From Chromatiales bacterium (GTDB taxonomy: Bacteria > Pseudomonadota > Gammaproteobacteria > Steroidobacterales > Woeseiaceae), in the NCBI GenBank assembly GCA_024679535.1, contig JAIBDF010000021.1, forward strand, positions 1-34,999: a stretch of 34,999 bases of DNA. Direction: 5' to 3'. How positions within the stretch are numbered: the first letter of the stretch is position 1; each line of letters begins with the position of its first letter. The translations under genes were made by a program, and so were the position numbers. Of this stretch, positions 27,940 to 34,999 are shown in pieces. A model generated the notes under the pieces. The model was not told the origin of the DNA and ran no database searches. It saw only the letters and a program-made list of their open reading frames with translations.

Positions 27940-28688
27940 GCATCGATCCCAAATCGTACGCGTACCCTGGCGATATCCTGCGCGGCCGCATTATCCTGAT
28001 TACCGGCTCCAGTGACGGCATTGGCAAAGCGCTCGCCCTGCATGCCGCCAGGCTGGGCGCCCAGGTTATCCTGCACGGGCGCAGCGCACAGAAGCTCGAA
28101 AAAATCTACGACACAATCGAAGCGATCGAGGGAGCTCCCCGGCCATCAATTGCCGTGATGGATCTGGAGTCGGCTAACGCTGAGTCCTACACCACACTGG
28201 CGCAGAGTATCGAATCAGAATTTGGACGCCTCGATGGACTGGTGCTCAACGCCAGCATTCTTGGCGAACGCTACTCGATTGAGCAGTACGACGCGGTTTT
28301 GTGGCAAAAAGTCATGCATGTAAACGTCACGTCCGTGTTTGCCATGACGCAGGTATTGCTGCCGCTGCTGCAAAAGTCTGACGATCCCTCTGTCATTTAC
28401 ACCAGCAGCGGTGTGGGCCGAACCGGGAAGGCATTCTGGGGCGCTTACGCGGCATCCAAATTTGCGACCGAAGGTATGTCCCAGGTATTGGCTGATGAAC
28501 ATCGACACGGCAAACTTCGTTCGAACTGCATCAATCCAGGCGCGACGCGCACTAACATGCGCCTGGCCGCTTACCCGGCCGAAGATCGTGACTTGCTAAA
28601 GCGGCCGGAAGATATTCTCGCGCCTTATGTATACCTGCTGGGGCCCGACAGCAAGGGCGTAACCGGCGAAAGTATCGACGCTCAGTAA
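27936..28688 (+). CDS. yciK: YciK-family short-chain oxidoreductase
   Basis: The 250-residue protein is a classical SDR: cofactor motif [10 protein letters not shown] (about residues 23-32), NAS in the [10 protein letters not shown] region, catalytic Ser in YTSSGVGR, and YAASK with Tyr and Lys. Overall it matches E. coli YciK, an SDR of unknown substrate. The TTG at 27936 overlaps the rmuC stop (TTGA). The pseudomonad cluster ends with the same gene. Its last 7 bp overlap the convergent rluB stop. Confidence 0.9.
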   Translation: MSIDPKSYAYPGDILRGRIILITGSSDGIGKALALHAARLGAQVILHGRSAQKLEKIYDTIEAIEGAPRPSIAVMDLESANAESYTTLAQSIESEFGRLDGLVLNASILGERYSIEQYDAVLWQKVMHVNVTSVFAMTQVLLPLLQKSDDPSVIYTSSGVGRTGKAFWGAYAASKFATEGMSQVLADEHRHGKLRSNCINPGATRTNMRLAAYPAEDRDLLKRPEDILAPYVYLLGPDSKGVTGESIDAQ

Positions 28689-29467
28689 CGTTTTCTTTTT
28701 CGTTTCTTGTGTTGCGGCAAAGGACTGTCTGGAGGCTTCAGGCCTCCGGCGATGTATAAGGACCGTACCTGCGCCGGCGTGAGCGCTTCATATTTGCCAC
28801 GCCGAAGATTGCGTGGCAGCTGCAGTGGACCGTACGCCACGCGAATCAGGCGACTGACTTCATAGCCTACAGCCTTCCAGAGACGCCGTACCTCGCGATT
28901 ACGCCCTTCCCGTAGCGAAACATTAAACCAGCGATTCGTCCCCTCACCGCCGCCGTAATCGATCGTATCGAAGTGCGCGAGACCATCATCCAGCATGACG
29001 CCTTTCTTGAGTTCGTCGAGTTCCGTCTGGCTGGGGTCGCCGTGAACGCGTACCGCGTACTTGCGGGTTATTTCAGCCGATGGATGCATCAGCGCGTTAG
29101 CCAACACTCCATCCGTGGTGAAGATGAGGAGACCAGTCGTCGGGAGATCCAGGCGCCCCACCGCGACCCACCTGGATCCTTTGAGTTTTGGCAATGAATC
29201 GAAAACACGTTTGCGGCCATCTGGGTCTTCCCGTGACGTAACCTCGTCGCTCGGCTTGTTGTACGCAATGTAACGATGCGGTTGCACATTACGCCGCATC
29301 GCCAGCGGACGACCATCAAGAGCTATGCGTTCCGTACCCTCGATGTGGTCGCCCAGCTCGGCCGTACGACCATCCACCGTGAGGCGCCCTTCTCTGACCC
29401 ACGTTTCGACTTTACGGCGGGAGCCATGGCCTGCTGCCGCGAGGACTTTTTGGATTCGCTCAGGCAA
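28682..29467 (-). CDS. rluB: 23S rRNA pseudouridine synthase B
   Basis: The 261-residue protein has an N-terminal S4 RNA-binding domain (residues 3-60, [21 protein letters not shown]) and the RsuA/RluB-family catalytic motif [14 protein letters not shown] with Asp107, then [14 protein letters not shown]. It closely follows RluB, which converts a uridine in helix 90 of 23S rRNA to pseudouridine. The C-terminus is short and basic ([10 protein letters not shown]). The only start in frame is TTG 29467, which overlaps scpB by 8 bp; a stop codon lies seven codons earlier. The scpA-scpB-rluB order is conserved in gammaproteobacteria. Confidence 0.94.
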   Translation of the reverse strand: MPERIQKVLAAAGHGSRRKVETWVREGRLTVDGRTAELGDHIEGTERIALDGRPLAMRRNVQPHRYIAYNKPSDEVTSREDPDGRKRVFDSLPKLKGSRWVAVGRLDLPTTGLLIFTTDGVLANALMHPSAEITRKYAVRVHGDPSQTELDELKKGVMLDDGLAHFDTIDYGGGEGTNRWFNVSLREGRNREVRRLWKAVGYEVSRLIRVAYGPLQLPRNLRRGKYEALTPAQVRSLYIAGGLKPPDSPLPQHKKRKRKRY

Positions 29468-30281
29468 CCGGGTCGGGCCATTCGTTCACAACAAGCTCGT
29501 CGTCCGCCTCTGTTTCCGGCGTCTTTTCGGGCTCTTCAACGACTGGCTGCAGTTCAGGAAGCTCCTGTATTGCGTTTGCTTTCGCGAGCGCCTCAGCAAC
29601 CGCATCCTCATCCGGGTATTCCTCGCCATCGTCTTCCTCGACGTCTTCGGGATAGATAACCGGTAACTCAGAGATAGCAGCATCGGCCGTCTCGTCCACT
29701 CCTGTTACGGCCTGGTCCTCGACCTCGGGAAGGTTGAGTTGAACACGCAGACTCTCCCAATCAGACAGGTCGGCAAGTGGCGGAAGGTCGTCAAGCTTCT
29801 TCAATCCGAAGTAGTCGAGAAATCCCTTGGTGGTGCCGAACATCGCCGGACGACCCGGTACATCGCGATGACCCACTACTCGTACCCAGTCGCGCTCCAG
29901 AAGCTGACGCACAATATTAGAACTCACAGATACGCCACGAATCTCTTCGATATCACCGCGCGTGATCGGCTGTCGGTATGCGATAAGTGCGAGCGTTTCA
30001 AAAAGCGCACGCGAATATCGCGGCGGACGCTCTTCCCAGAGTTTTTGCAGCCGGTCGGCCATTGCCGCTTTAACCTGCATACGAAAGCCCGACGCGACCT
30101 CGGAGACTACAATGCCGCGTTCCTCGTACTCTTCGTTTAGCGTCGCGATGGCCGCTCGAATCTCGGACTTCTCCGGTGCTGTACGACCGTCGAAAAGTCC
30201 CTTCAGCTGATCAATATTCAGCGGGCGTCCCGCAGCCAGCAGGGCGGCCTCTATGAAGTGCTTAATTTCTATTGCTTCCAT
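29460..30281 (-). CDS. scpB: Segregation and condensation protein B
   Basis: The 273-residue protein has the two winged-helix ScpB domains: [25 protein letters not shown], then [30 protein letters not shown] and [15 protein letters not shown]. It binds ScpA and SMC in the condensin that organises the chromosome. After about residue 175 comes a long acidic tail ([20 protein letters not shown] and further Glu/Pro-rich sequence) that is longer than the classical protein and probably disordered. Similar acidic tails occur in other gammaproteobacterial ScpB proteins. It starts 12 bp after scpA. Confidence 0.95.
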   Translation of the reverse strand: MEAIEIKHFIEAALLAAGRPLNIDQLKGLFDGRTAPEKSEIRAAIATLNEEYEERGIVVSEVASGFRMQVKAAMADRLQKLWEERPPRYSRALFETLALIAYRQPITRGDIEEIRGVSVSSNIVRQLLERDWVRVVGHRDVPGRPAMFGTTKGFLDYFGLKKLDDLPPLADLSDWESLRVQLNLPEVEDQAVTGVDETADAAISELPVIYPEDVEEDDGEEYPDEDAVAEALAKANAIQELPELQPVVEEPEKTPETEADDELVVNEWPDPVA

Positions 30282-30293
30282 TACTTCTCTTTC

Positions 30294-31205
30294 TCAAGTC
30301 TGTTCCTGCGGATCGACCTCAGCAGGCTCATCGTCATCGGAAACCAGGTGTACGGTTGAAGCGGCGCGAACGTGGAGCGGCGCGTAGGCGTCTGATTGCA
30401 CAACCTCGATCATCGACTCGCGCAGCAACTCGAGAATGGCAATAAACGTGACAGCAACGCCCATGCGCCCTTCTTCAGGATCGAAAAGACTGCTGAAACC
30501 AGTGAAATTACTGGCCTTGATGCGCGTCAGAATCTCGCTCATGCGCTGACGTACCGAGAGAGGTTCACGCGTCATCCGCAGGTTCGAGAACATCTCAGCT
30601 CGTTTCAGAACATCGTGGAAAGCGAGCAACAGTTCCTTCAAGGTGACGTCCGGCATTGCGGTAACGACTTTGCGCTCGGGCGCATCGGCGCTGGCCACGA
30701 ACACATCACGCTCCAGTCGCGGCAAGTCGGAGATATCCTCCGCAGCCTTCTTGTAACGCTCGTACTCCTGCAGACGGCGAACCAGCTCTGCACGCGGATC
30801 ATCTTCTTCCTCCTCATGCGATTCGGGACGTGGCAAGAGCATACGAGACTTGATCTCAGCTAACATCGCGGCCATCAGCAGATACTCGCCGGCGAGCTCG
30901 AGCTGAAGCTCCTTCATGACCTCGATGTACTTGACGTACTGTTTGGTAATCTCCGCGATCGGAATATCGAGAATGTCGATATTCTGGCGACGAATCAGAT
31001 ACAGCAGCAGATCGAGCGGTCCCTCAAATGCCTCGAGGAACACCTGCAATGCGTACGGCGGAATGTACAGGTCCTGCGGCAACGTCGTTACCGGTTCGCC
31101 GTCGACGACGGCAAACGGCATTTCGGCCTGCGCGGGAGACTGCTTTTCGTCCTGTGGGGGCTTTGGGGCGTCCTCAGGATTCAGGACTGTAAGTTCGGGC
31201 TTCAT
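30294..31205 (-). CDS. scpA: Segregation and condensation protein A
   Basis: The 303-residue kleisin has the ScpA motif FEGPLDLLLYLIRRQNIDILDIPIAEITKQY (from about residue 59), the LAGEYLLMAAMLAEIKSRMLLP helix, and a C-terminal winged helix (VAVTFIAILELLRESMIEV). The first 50 residues form an acidic and proline-rich extension not found in Bacillus ScpA. It bridges SMC heads with ScpB. The Shine-Dalgarno GGAAG is 4 nt before the ATG. It follows yciO by 46 bp. Confidence 0.95.
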   Translation of the reverse strand: MKPELTVLNPEDAPKPPQDEKQSPAQAEMPFAVVDGEPVTTLPQDLYIPPYALQVFLEAFEGPLDLLLYLIRRQNIDILDIPIAEITKQYVKYIEVMKELQLELAGEYLLMAAMLAEIKSRMLLPRPESHEEEEDDPRAELVRRLQEYERYKKAAEDISDLPRLERDVFVASADAPERKVVTAMPDVTLKELLLAFHDVLKRAEMFSNLRMTREPLSVRQRMSEILTRIKASNFTGFSSLFDPEEGRMGVAVTFIAILELLRESMIEVVQSDAYAPLHVRAASTVHLVSDDDEPAEVDPQEQT

Positions 31206-31251
31206 ACGGCTTCCGGCTGCGATCCGCGCATTCTATCGCATCTGTCGAGAA

Positions 31252-31872
31252 TCAGGTGAACTGACTGATGTCGCCGCGACCGGCCCGCAACACTTCCACC
31301 GTGCCGCCAGACAGGTCCAGAATCGACGTCGGCTCGAGTCCCGTTGGCCCGCACTCCACGACCACCTCGATCTCATGACCAATGCGCTCCTCGATATCCA
31401 TGGGGTCCGTCAGAGGCAGCTCGTCGCCCGGCAGCAAGAGCGTTGAACTCATGATGGGTTCGCCCAGCTCCGCCAGCATCGCCCTCACCAGGGCATGGTC
31501 AGGAACCCGGATGCCTATCGTACGACGCTTGGGATTTTGCAGCATTTTTGGCAGCTGCCGAGTGGCCGGGAGAATAAATGTATAGGGACCTGGCGTGAGC
31601 GATTTGATCAGACGGTAAGCCCAGTTGTCGACCCGGGCATAGACGCTGATCTCGGACAGATCGGCGCACACCAGCGTGAAGTTGTGCTTCTTGTCGGTTT
31701 TGCGAATACGGTGAATTCGGTCGATGGCTTTCTTGTCACCAATGCGACACCCGAAGGCATAACTTGAATCCGTCGGGTACGCGATTAGAGCACCGTCGCG
31801 AATTCTCTCGACGATCTTCCCGACCCGGTGCGGTTGCGGATCAGTCGGATGCACTTCTATAAGCTTGGCCAC
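31252..31872 (-). CDS. yciO: YciO-family Sua5/YrdC-like protein
   Basis: The GTG at 31872 is chosen because it gives 206 residues, the length of E. coli YciO, and starts where family similarity starts (AKLIEVHPTDPQ); the open frame continues upstream without similarity. YrdC-fold motifs include IAYPTDSSYAFGCRIGDKKA, RIRKTDKKHNFTLVCADLS, RRTIGIRVPDHALV and SILDLSGGTVEVLRAGRGD. YciO is a paralogue of TsaC, which makes threonylcarbamoyl-AMP for tRNA t6A; its own role is less clear. No good Shine-Dalgarno was found. It heads the yciO-scpA-scpB-rluB operon and diverges from yciB. Confidence 0.85.
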   Translation of the reverse strand: MAKLIEVHPTDPQPHRVGKIVERIRDGALIAYPTDSSYAFGCRIGDKKAIDRIHRIRKTDKKHNFTLVCADLSEISVYARVDNWAYRLIKSLTPGPYTFILPATRQLPKMLQNPKRRTIGIRVPDHALVRAMLAELGEPIMSSTLLLPGDELPLTDPMDIEERIGHEIEVVVECGPTGLEPTSILDLSGGTVEVLRAGRGDISQFT

Positions 31873-31939
31873 GCGCGGATTGTAGGCGAGCCGCACGCTC
31901 GCGCATAGCCCGATTATTAAGCTATCATGCGCGACCAAC

Positions 31940-32500
31940 ATGAACATGATATTTGAATTCTTTCCGCTACTGCTGTTCCTGGGGGCCTTGCTCCTCAAGG
32001 ACATTTACGCGGCGGTCGTCGTCCTGATGGTGTCAATGCCCATTGGACTCGCCGTTAAATCCGTTCGCAACGGCTCGATCGACAAGATGTACATGTGGTC
32101 GACGGTCTTTGCGCTGCTGTTTGGCGGTCTAACCCTCTATTTTCGCAACCCATATTTCACGTACTGGAAACCTACGGCGTTCTACTGGGTCGTAGGTATC
32201 GCTTTCTTGCTAAGCACATGGCTGGGCGAGAAACCGCTGGCGCAGCGTTTCTTTGGCCTGGTCGAGGGACTGACTCTCGAGAAGGTATCGCCCTCACAAT
32301 GGAAAAAGTTGAACCTGGTCTGGGTGTTGTTCTTTGCCATGGCCGGAATACTTAACATATATGTAGCCTACAACTACTCCGAGAAAACCTGGGCCACCTT
32401 CAAAGTGTTCGGACTTATGGCTTTTACTTTTGTATTTATGATTGCGCAGACTCTCTGGATCGCCAATATAATCGGCGACGAAGACGACGCGCCGGAGTAA
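31940..32500 (+). CDS. yciB: Inner-membrane septation protein YciB (IspZ family)
   Basis: The 186-residue protein has about five membrane helices (for example [77 protein letters not shown]). The YciB motifs [18 protein letters not shown], and [12 protein letters not shown] are clear. YciB affects cell-envelope integrity and septation; its activity is unknown. ATG at 31940 or ATG at 31946 could start; the first is used. The yciB, yciI-family and bolA-family genes run in the same direction with gaps of 4 bp or less. Confidence 0.93.
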   Translation: MNMIFEFFPLLLFLGALLLKDIYAAVVVLMVSMPIGLAVKSVRNGSIDKMYMWSTVFALLFGGLTLYFRNPYFTYWKPTAFYWVVGIAFLLSTWLGEKPLAQRFFGLVEGLTLEKVSPSQWKKLNLVWVLFFAMAGILNIYVAYNYSEKTWATFKVFGLMAFTFVFMIAQTLWIANIIGDEDDAPE

Positions 32501-32504
32501 GGGG

Positions 32505-32804
32505 ATGTGGTACGCCATTATTAGCGAGGACATTGAAGACTCCCTTGAGAGGCGCCTGGGGGCTCGCTCCGAGCATCTAGCTCGAGTGACGACGCTCGTC
32601 GACGAAGGTCGTCTCTTGATCGCGGGTCCTCACCCTGTAGCCGACTCTCCTGATCCCGGGCCTGCCGGGTTTACAGGTAGCCTGATCGTTGCAGAGTTTG
32701 ATTCGCTGACCGACGCGGAGGCCTGGGCAAACGCTGACCCCTATGTAGGAGCAGGCGTCTACGCCAGAGTCACCGTAAAACCGTATATCAAGGTACTGCC
32801 ATGA
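32505..32804 (+). CDS. YciI-family protein
   Basis: The 99-residue protein starts with the family motif [17 protein letters not shown] and continues with [21 protein letters not shown] and a C-terminal [17 protein letters not shown]. It adopts a small ferredoxin-like fold with a conserved His-Asp pair; an enzymatic role is proposed but not shown. The ATG lies directly after an AAGGGG tract, unusually close spacing for a Shine-Dalgarno. It begins 4 bp after yciB, and its stop overlaps the next gene as ATGA. Confidence 0.9.
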   Translation: MWYAIISEDIEDSLERRLGARSEHLARVTTLVDEGRLLIAGPHPVADSPDPGPAGFTGSLIVAEFDSLTDAEAWANADPYVGAGVYARVTVKPYIKVLP

Positions 32805-33070
32805 GCGACGATCGCGTATCCCGGATCGAGGCGCTATTGGTCGAGGCGTTCGCGCCAACCCACCTCCTGGTCAAGGATCAAAGCCACTTACACGCCGGGC
32901 ATGAAGGGGCGCGTGACGGACGCGGGCACTTTGCCATCACAATCGAGTCAAAAGAGTTCTGTGGCAAACGACCGCTTGCACGCCACCGAATGGTCTATGA
33001 CGCGATGGGATCGCTGATGGAAACGGATATCCATGCGCTGCAAATTAATGCCAGCGCACCCCTAGACTAA
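32801..33070 (+). CDS. BolA-family protein
   Basis: The 89-residue protein has the BolA core: [56 protein letters not shown] and a C-terminal [11 protein letters not shown]. BolA proteins bind Fe-S clusters with monothiol glutaredoxins using the conserved C-terminal His seen here (DIHALQI), and take part in iron-sulfur trafficking or redox signalling. The 4-bp overlap with the YciI-family gene implies coupling. The family member (BolA, IbaG or another) cannot be decided with confidence. Confidence 0.9.
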   Translation: MSDDRVSRIEALLVEAFAPTHLLVKDQSHLHAGHEGARDGRGHFAITIESKEFCGKRPLARHRMVYDAMGSLMETDIHALQINASAPLD

Positions 33071-33150
33071 TGATCAGAAGGTTAAACCCTGTCTTCCGCG
33101 CAGTGCCTATATTCGTATATCATGCGCGAACTTCGAAACGAGGAATCACT

Positions 33151-33948
33151 ATGACATTTTCTATCCGTGCCGGGGCAACCCGCGCTACGCGTCTGGCAAT
33201 GCTCGCCGGTGCCATCGCCATTACTGCTTCCGGCACGTTATGGGCGCAGGCAGGCGCGGGCGTCAACATCGACCCTACCGTGTTCAATATGTATCTGGAA
33301 TCGCGGATACAAAAACCGGCCGAACAGGCGACCGCCGAAGAAGTAGTCCAGATTCGCGACGAACTGACAGATATTTATCTCCTGTCGGAGGATTCGCGCG
33401 CTGAAGCACTGAGGCAGGAACCACGCATAAAGGCGCAGATCGAACTTCAGACTCGCGCGATGTTGGCCCAGGCTGTAGCCGCAGATTTCCTAGCTAGCAA
33501 TGCCGCAACTGATGAGGAAATGCGCGCCCTTTACGAAGAGCAAATGAAACTTGCTCCTGCGAGTGAATTCAAGGCCCGCCATATTCTCGTTGAGACTCAG
33601 AGCGAAGCCCAGGCGCTTGTTACCGAGCTGGACGGCGGCGCTGATTTTGCTGAGCTTGCGTCGGCCAAGTCAACAGGACCCTCGGCGTCGTCAGGTGGCG
33701 ACTTGGGTTGGTTCCCCCCTGATCGTATGGTTCCCGAGTTCTCCACCGCGGTACAAGCGCTGGACAATGGTGAGTTCACCAAGACGCCCGTTCAGTCGCA
33801 GTTTGGCTGGCACGTGATTCTCCGTGAGGATTCTCGCGACGCGGCGCCCCCGCCCTACGATAGTGTTGTCGATGTCTTGAAGCAGGAAGTAGAAGGCCAA
33901 AAATTGAGAGACTACATGGCCAACCTGCGGAAAATCGCCCCCGAGTAA
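33151..33948 (+). CDS. Exported parvulin-type peptidyl-prolyl isomerase
   Basis: The start is the ATG at 33151, which has GAGGA 7 nt upstream and a clear signal peptide (cationic start, then LAMLAGAIAITASG, cleavage near WAQA at residue 34); the longer frame from 33070 lacks both. The 265-residue protein has a helical N-terminal chaperone-like region (TDEEMRALYEEQM) and one PpiC rotamase domain, about residues 138-235, with FKARHILVET, DFAELASAKSTGPSASSGGDLGWFPPDRMVPEF and SQFGWHVI. It should help fold periplasmic or outer-membrane proteins. A terminator follows 38 bp downstream. Confidence 0.92.
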   Translation: MTFSIRAGATRATRLAMLAGAIAITASGTLWAQAGAGVNIDPTVFNMYLESRIQKPAEQATAEEVVQIRDELTDIYLLSEDSRAEALRQEPRIKAQIELQTRAMLAQAVAADFLASNAATDEEMRALYEEQMKLAPASEFKARHILVETQSEAQALVTELDGGADFAELASAKSTGPSASSGGDLGWFPPDRMVPEFSTAVQALDNGEFTKTPVQSQFGWHVILREDSRDAAPPPYDSVVDVLKQEVEGQKLRDYMANLRKIAPE

Positions 33949-33986
33949 GGATGACTTAACTTAATACACTGTTTTTATTCAGTTAA

Positions 33987-34010
33987 GGGCGCCGAAGGGC
34001 GCCCTTTTTT
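33987..34010 (+). terminator. Intrinsic terminator after the parvulin gene
   Basis: GGGCGCC (33987-33993) pairs with GGCGCCC (33998-34004) around a 4-nt loop and runs into T6. A weaker 7-bp inverted repeat, CTTAACT/AGTTAAG (33955-33961 and 33981-33987), overlaps its start. It isolates the next transcript from the yciB operon. Confidence 0.88.
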
Positions 34011-34026
34011 ATTTCGCCAATTGAAT

Positions 34027-34042
34027 TGTGATGCTGGTCACA
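34027..34042 (+). promoter_or_regulatory. Consensus CRP-family binding site
   Basis: TGTGA-TGCTGG-TCACA matches both CRP half-sites perfectly with the correct 6-bp spacing, flanked on the left by AAT as in the consensus. Its centre (34034.5) is 41.5 bp before 34076, the start site predicted from the -10 TAGTAT at 34064-34069. That is the exact spacing of a class II CRP-activated promoter, which needs no good -35 element. Confidence 0.65.
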
Positions 34043-34063
34043 CCATGAATCTGGGTGCAGCCA

Positions 34064-34069
34064 TAGTAT
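34064..34069 (+). promoter_or_regulatory. -10 element of the candidate small RNA
   Basis: TAGTAT (5 of 6 match to TATAAT) lies 21 bp after the CRP-type site and 6-7 bp before the first base of the predicted RNA's 5' stem. It is supported mainly by that spacing. Confidence 0.5.
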
Positions 34070-34075
34070 TGCTCG

Positions 34076-34174
34076 CGAGTCATCCCTAATCGCTCGGGGA
34101 TGGCTCCTCCAACCCTCGCATCTCCTTTTATAGGTTGATACGAGAACTAAGTCGGCAGGGACGCCGACTTTTTT
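34076..34174 (+). ncRNA. Candidate CRP-controlled small RNA of about 99 nt
   Basis: The region lies between two terminators and has no open frame with a Shine-Dalgarno. From the predicted start, a 10-bp stem forms at once: GAGTCATCCC (34077-34086) with GGGATGGCTC (34097-34106), one G-U pair, 10-nt loop. Next comes CTCCAACCCTCGCATCTCC and T4, then a small stem CAACC/GGTTG (34110-34114 and 34133-34137) whose 18-nt loop shows ATCTCCTTTT. Last is the terminator stem. C/U-rich loops complementary to AGGAGG-type Shine-Dalgarno sites are typical of trans-acting regulatory RNAs, and enteric CyaR is likewise CRP-activated with a CCUCC segment. The identity and targets are inference; I do not recognise a named family. 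Confidence 0.55.
34151..34174 (+). terminator. Intrinsic terminator of the candidate small RNA
   Basis: GTCGGC (34151-34156) pairs with GCCGAC (34163-34168) around loop AGGGAC, followed by T6. The other strand lacks a T-run, so it serves plus-strand transcription only. It cannot be the parvulin terminator, which lies 160 bp earlier. Confidence 0.85.
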
Positions 34175-34203
34175 ATGCCCGCTAGAAACGCAGGCAAAGA
34201 AAA

Positions 34204-34226
34204 AGGCCACCGATGGTGGCCTTTTC
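34204..34226 (-). terminator. Bidirectional terminator after the octapeptide-repeat gene
   Basis: GGCCACC (34205-34211) and GGTGGCC (34215-34221) form a 7-bp stem with loop GAT, flanked by A-rich sequence on the left and TTTTCTTT on the right. On the minus strand the stem is followed by T5, so it can end the repeat-protein transcript as well as any read-through from the small RNA. Between it and that gene, CGAAAGA/TCTTTCG (about 34236-34276) is a further weak inverted repeat. Confidence 0.75.
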
Positions 34227-34286
34227 TTTAATAAAGCGAAAGAATGAACGATGAGCGAAATCGAACCCGCTCTTTCGACTGATCGC

Positions 34287-34999
34287 TTAGCGTAATCCGC
34301 CGGTACGATCCGAAATCATCACACCACGTGACACAGGGCGCGTTCCGGAGAAGCTCCACATCATCTCGGACGGAGCGCTTCCGGCGCCCAGACTCATGGT
34401 GTAATCAATCGTAAGCCCGCCCATTTGAGCCATGCCGGTGGCTCGGTTAACAGAGCTAAGCATTCCGGTTACGAATACTTCGGTAGCGCCAGGAACGTAC
34501 TGGATGTCTGAAACGGACACCTCGTCTGCATAGAGAAAACCCGGACCTGCTATCGATCCCTGTACGGAGACGAAATCGCCTACGCTCATCCCGGCGAGAG
34601 CTCCACGAGAGGCCATCACGATCTGCCCCATGGACTCGAATACACCGTTAATGGCGTCTATGCGGTCAACCGGACCGGAGAGGACGCCCATGGAGTCGAT
34701 GCCCTGGCTGCCCATGGAATCAATGCCGAGGCTGCCGTTCGAGTCGATCCCGAGGCCGCCCATGGAATCAATGCCGAGGCTGCCGTTCGAATCGATACCG
34801 AGACTGCCCATGGAATCTATGCCGAGGCTGCCGTTCGAGTCGATACCGAGACTGCCGTTCGAGTCGATACCGAGACTGCCCATGGAATCTATACCGAGGC
34901 TGCCGTTCGAATCGATGCCTTGGCTGCCCATGGAATCAATGCCGAGGCTGCCGTTCGAATCGATGCCCTGGCTGCCCATGGAATCAATGCCGAGGCTGC
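34287..34999 (-). CDS. Octapeptide-repeat protein with DUF5666-like C-terminal region (5' part outside the window)
   Basis: The reading frame is open through the right edge, so the true start is not visible; Met codons inside the repeat are not starts. The visible part begins with at least twelve tandem octapeptides G-S-[LQ]-G-I-D-S-[MN] (one copy has GG for GS). A region of about 130 residues follows with two related beta-rich units: SGPVDRIDAINGVFE...MSVGDFVSVQGSIAG...YADEVSV and VFVTGMLSSVNRATG...LTIDYTM. This pattern (V-x-G-x-[IV] strands, VGD-x-V-x-V-x-G) resembles DUF5666 small beta-barrel domains of exported proteins. The Gly/Asp spacing of the repeat recalls RTX calcium-binding nonapeptides but is one residue shorter. 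Function is unknown; export is likely but the N-terminus is missing. Confidence 0.75.
   Translation of the reverse strand, partial: SLGIDSMGSQGIDSNGSLGIDSMGSQGIDSNGSLGIDSMGSLGIDSNGSLGIDSNGSLGIDSMGSLGIDSNGSLGIDSMGGLGIDSNGSLGIDSMGSQGIDSMGVLSGPVDRIDAINGVFESMGQIVMASRGALAGMSVGDFVSVQGSIAGPGFLYADEVSVSDIQYVPGATEVFVTGMLSSVNRATGMAQMGGLTIDYTMSLGAGSAPSEMMWSFSGTRPVSRGVMISDRTGGLR
34689..34999 (-). repeat. 24-bp tandem repeat array encoding octapeptides
   Basis: Twelve complete 24-bp units (34689-34976) plus most of a thirteenth run to the window edge without any length variation. Units ending in Met mostly use ATTGATTCCATG, and units ending in Asn mostly use ATCGAxTCGAAC. They mainly alternate, giving a 48-bp higher-order period. 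There are no spacers, so it is not a CRISPR array. The true copy number is unknown because the array continues beyond 34999. Confidence 0.95.

Noticed and set aside
34236..34276. Possible tRNA-like fragment (contains AATCGAACCC)
   Set aside because: No acceptor or anticodon stem can be built; only a weak 7-bp inverted repeat is present.
34287..34979. Met at 34979 as the start of the repeat protein
   Set aside because: That Met is the last residue of an octapeptide unit and the frame continues open through the window edge, so the real start lies outside.
34689..34999. Tandem repeats taken as a CRISPR array
   Set aside because: The 24-bp units are contiguous with no spacers, keep a reading frame, and encode a regular octapeptide.

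Overview
The window is a housekeeping chromosomal segment of a free-living gammaproteobacterium (about 57% GC by eye). Gene order and proteins support this: the translation block infC-rpmI-rplT-pheS-pheT-ihfA, the block gyrA-serC-pheA-aroA-cmk-rpsA-ihfB-lapA-lapB, and a ubiG-mupP-yciK cluster laid out as in pseudomonads. A marine Woeseiales/Chromatiales-type lineage would fit, but that placement is inference from gene order only. Almost every gene has a recognisable core function, and overlapping starts and stops show dense operons.

Layout. 1-4940 (minus): start of ihfA, pheT, pheS, rplT, rpmI, infC and tRNA-Val(GAC). infC appears to start at a non-canonical AUC codon. 4995-8385: uvrB (minus), diverging from a class I aminotransferase gene and tRNA-Asn(GTT) (plus). 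8386-10565: a small patch of apparent genome decay. An exported M20 peptidase gene lies between the 3' remnant of a membrane-protein gene and a truncated TPR-protein remnant, next to tRNA-Asn. 10555-13391 (minus): galU, a ComEA-like helix-hairpin-helix gene, lapB and lapA (control of LPS synthesis). 13453-23696 (minus): ihfB, rpsA, cmk, aroA, pheA, serA, serC, gyrA, joining DNA supercoiling, serine and phenylalanine synthesis, and translation. 23906-28688 (plus): an mtaD-like deaminase gene, ubiG, mupP, rmuC and yciK. 28682-31872 (minus): rluB, scpB, scpA, yciO. 31940-33948 (plus): yciB, a yciI-family gene, a bolA-family gene and an exported parvulin.

The last kilobase is the least ordinary part. 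Between the parvulin terminator and the next gene lies a consensus CRP-type site, placed exactly as in a class II promoter, upstream of a -10 element. About 100 bp later there is a strong intrinsic terminator. I read this as an undescribed CRP-controlled small RNA with C/U-rich, anti-Shine-Dalgarno-like single-stranded stretches. The minus-strand gene entering from the right edge encodes at least twelve perfect-length octapeptide repeats (G-S-[LQ]-G-I-D-S-[MN]) ahead of a DUF5666-like C-terminal region.

Other regulatory structure visible: a 13-bp perfect inverted repeat in the gyrA leader, three ACAGGA motifs (one in an ideal hairpin loop) in the rpsA leader, and a 12-bp hairpin between rplT and pheS where enterics carry the pheM attenuator. 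I see no CRISPR array, prophage, insertion sequence or defence system.
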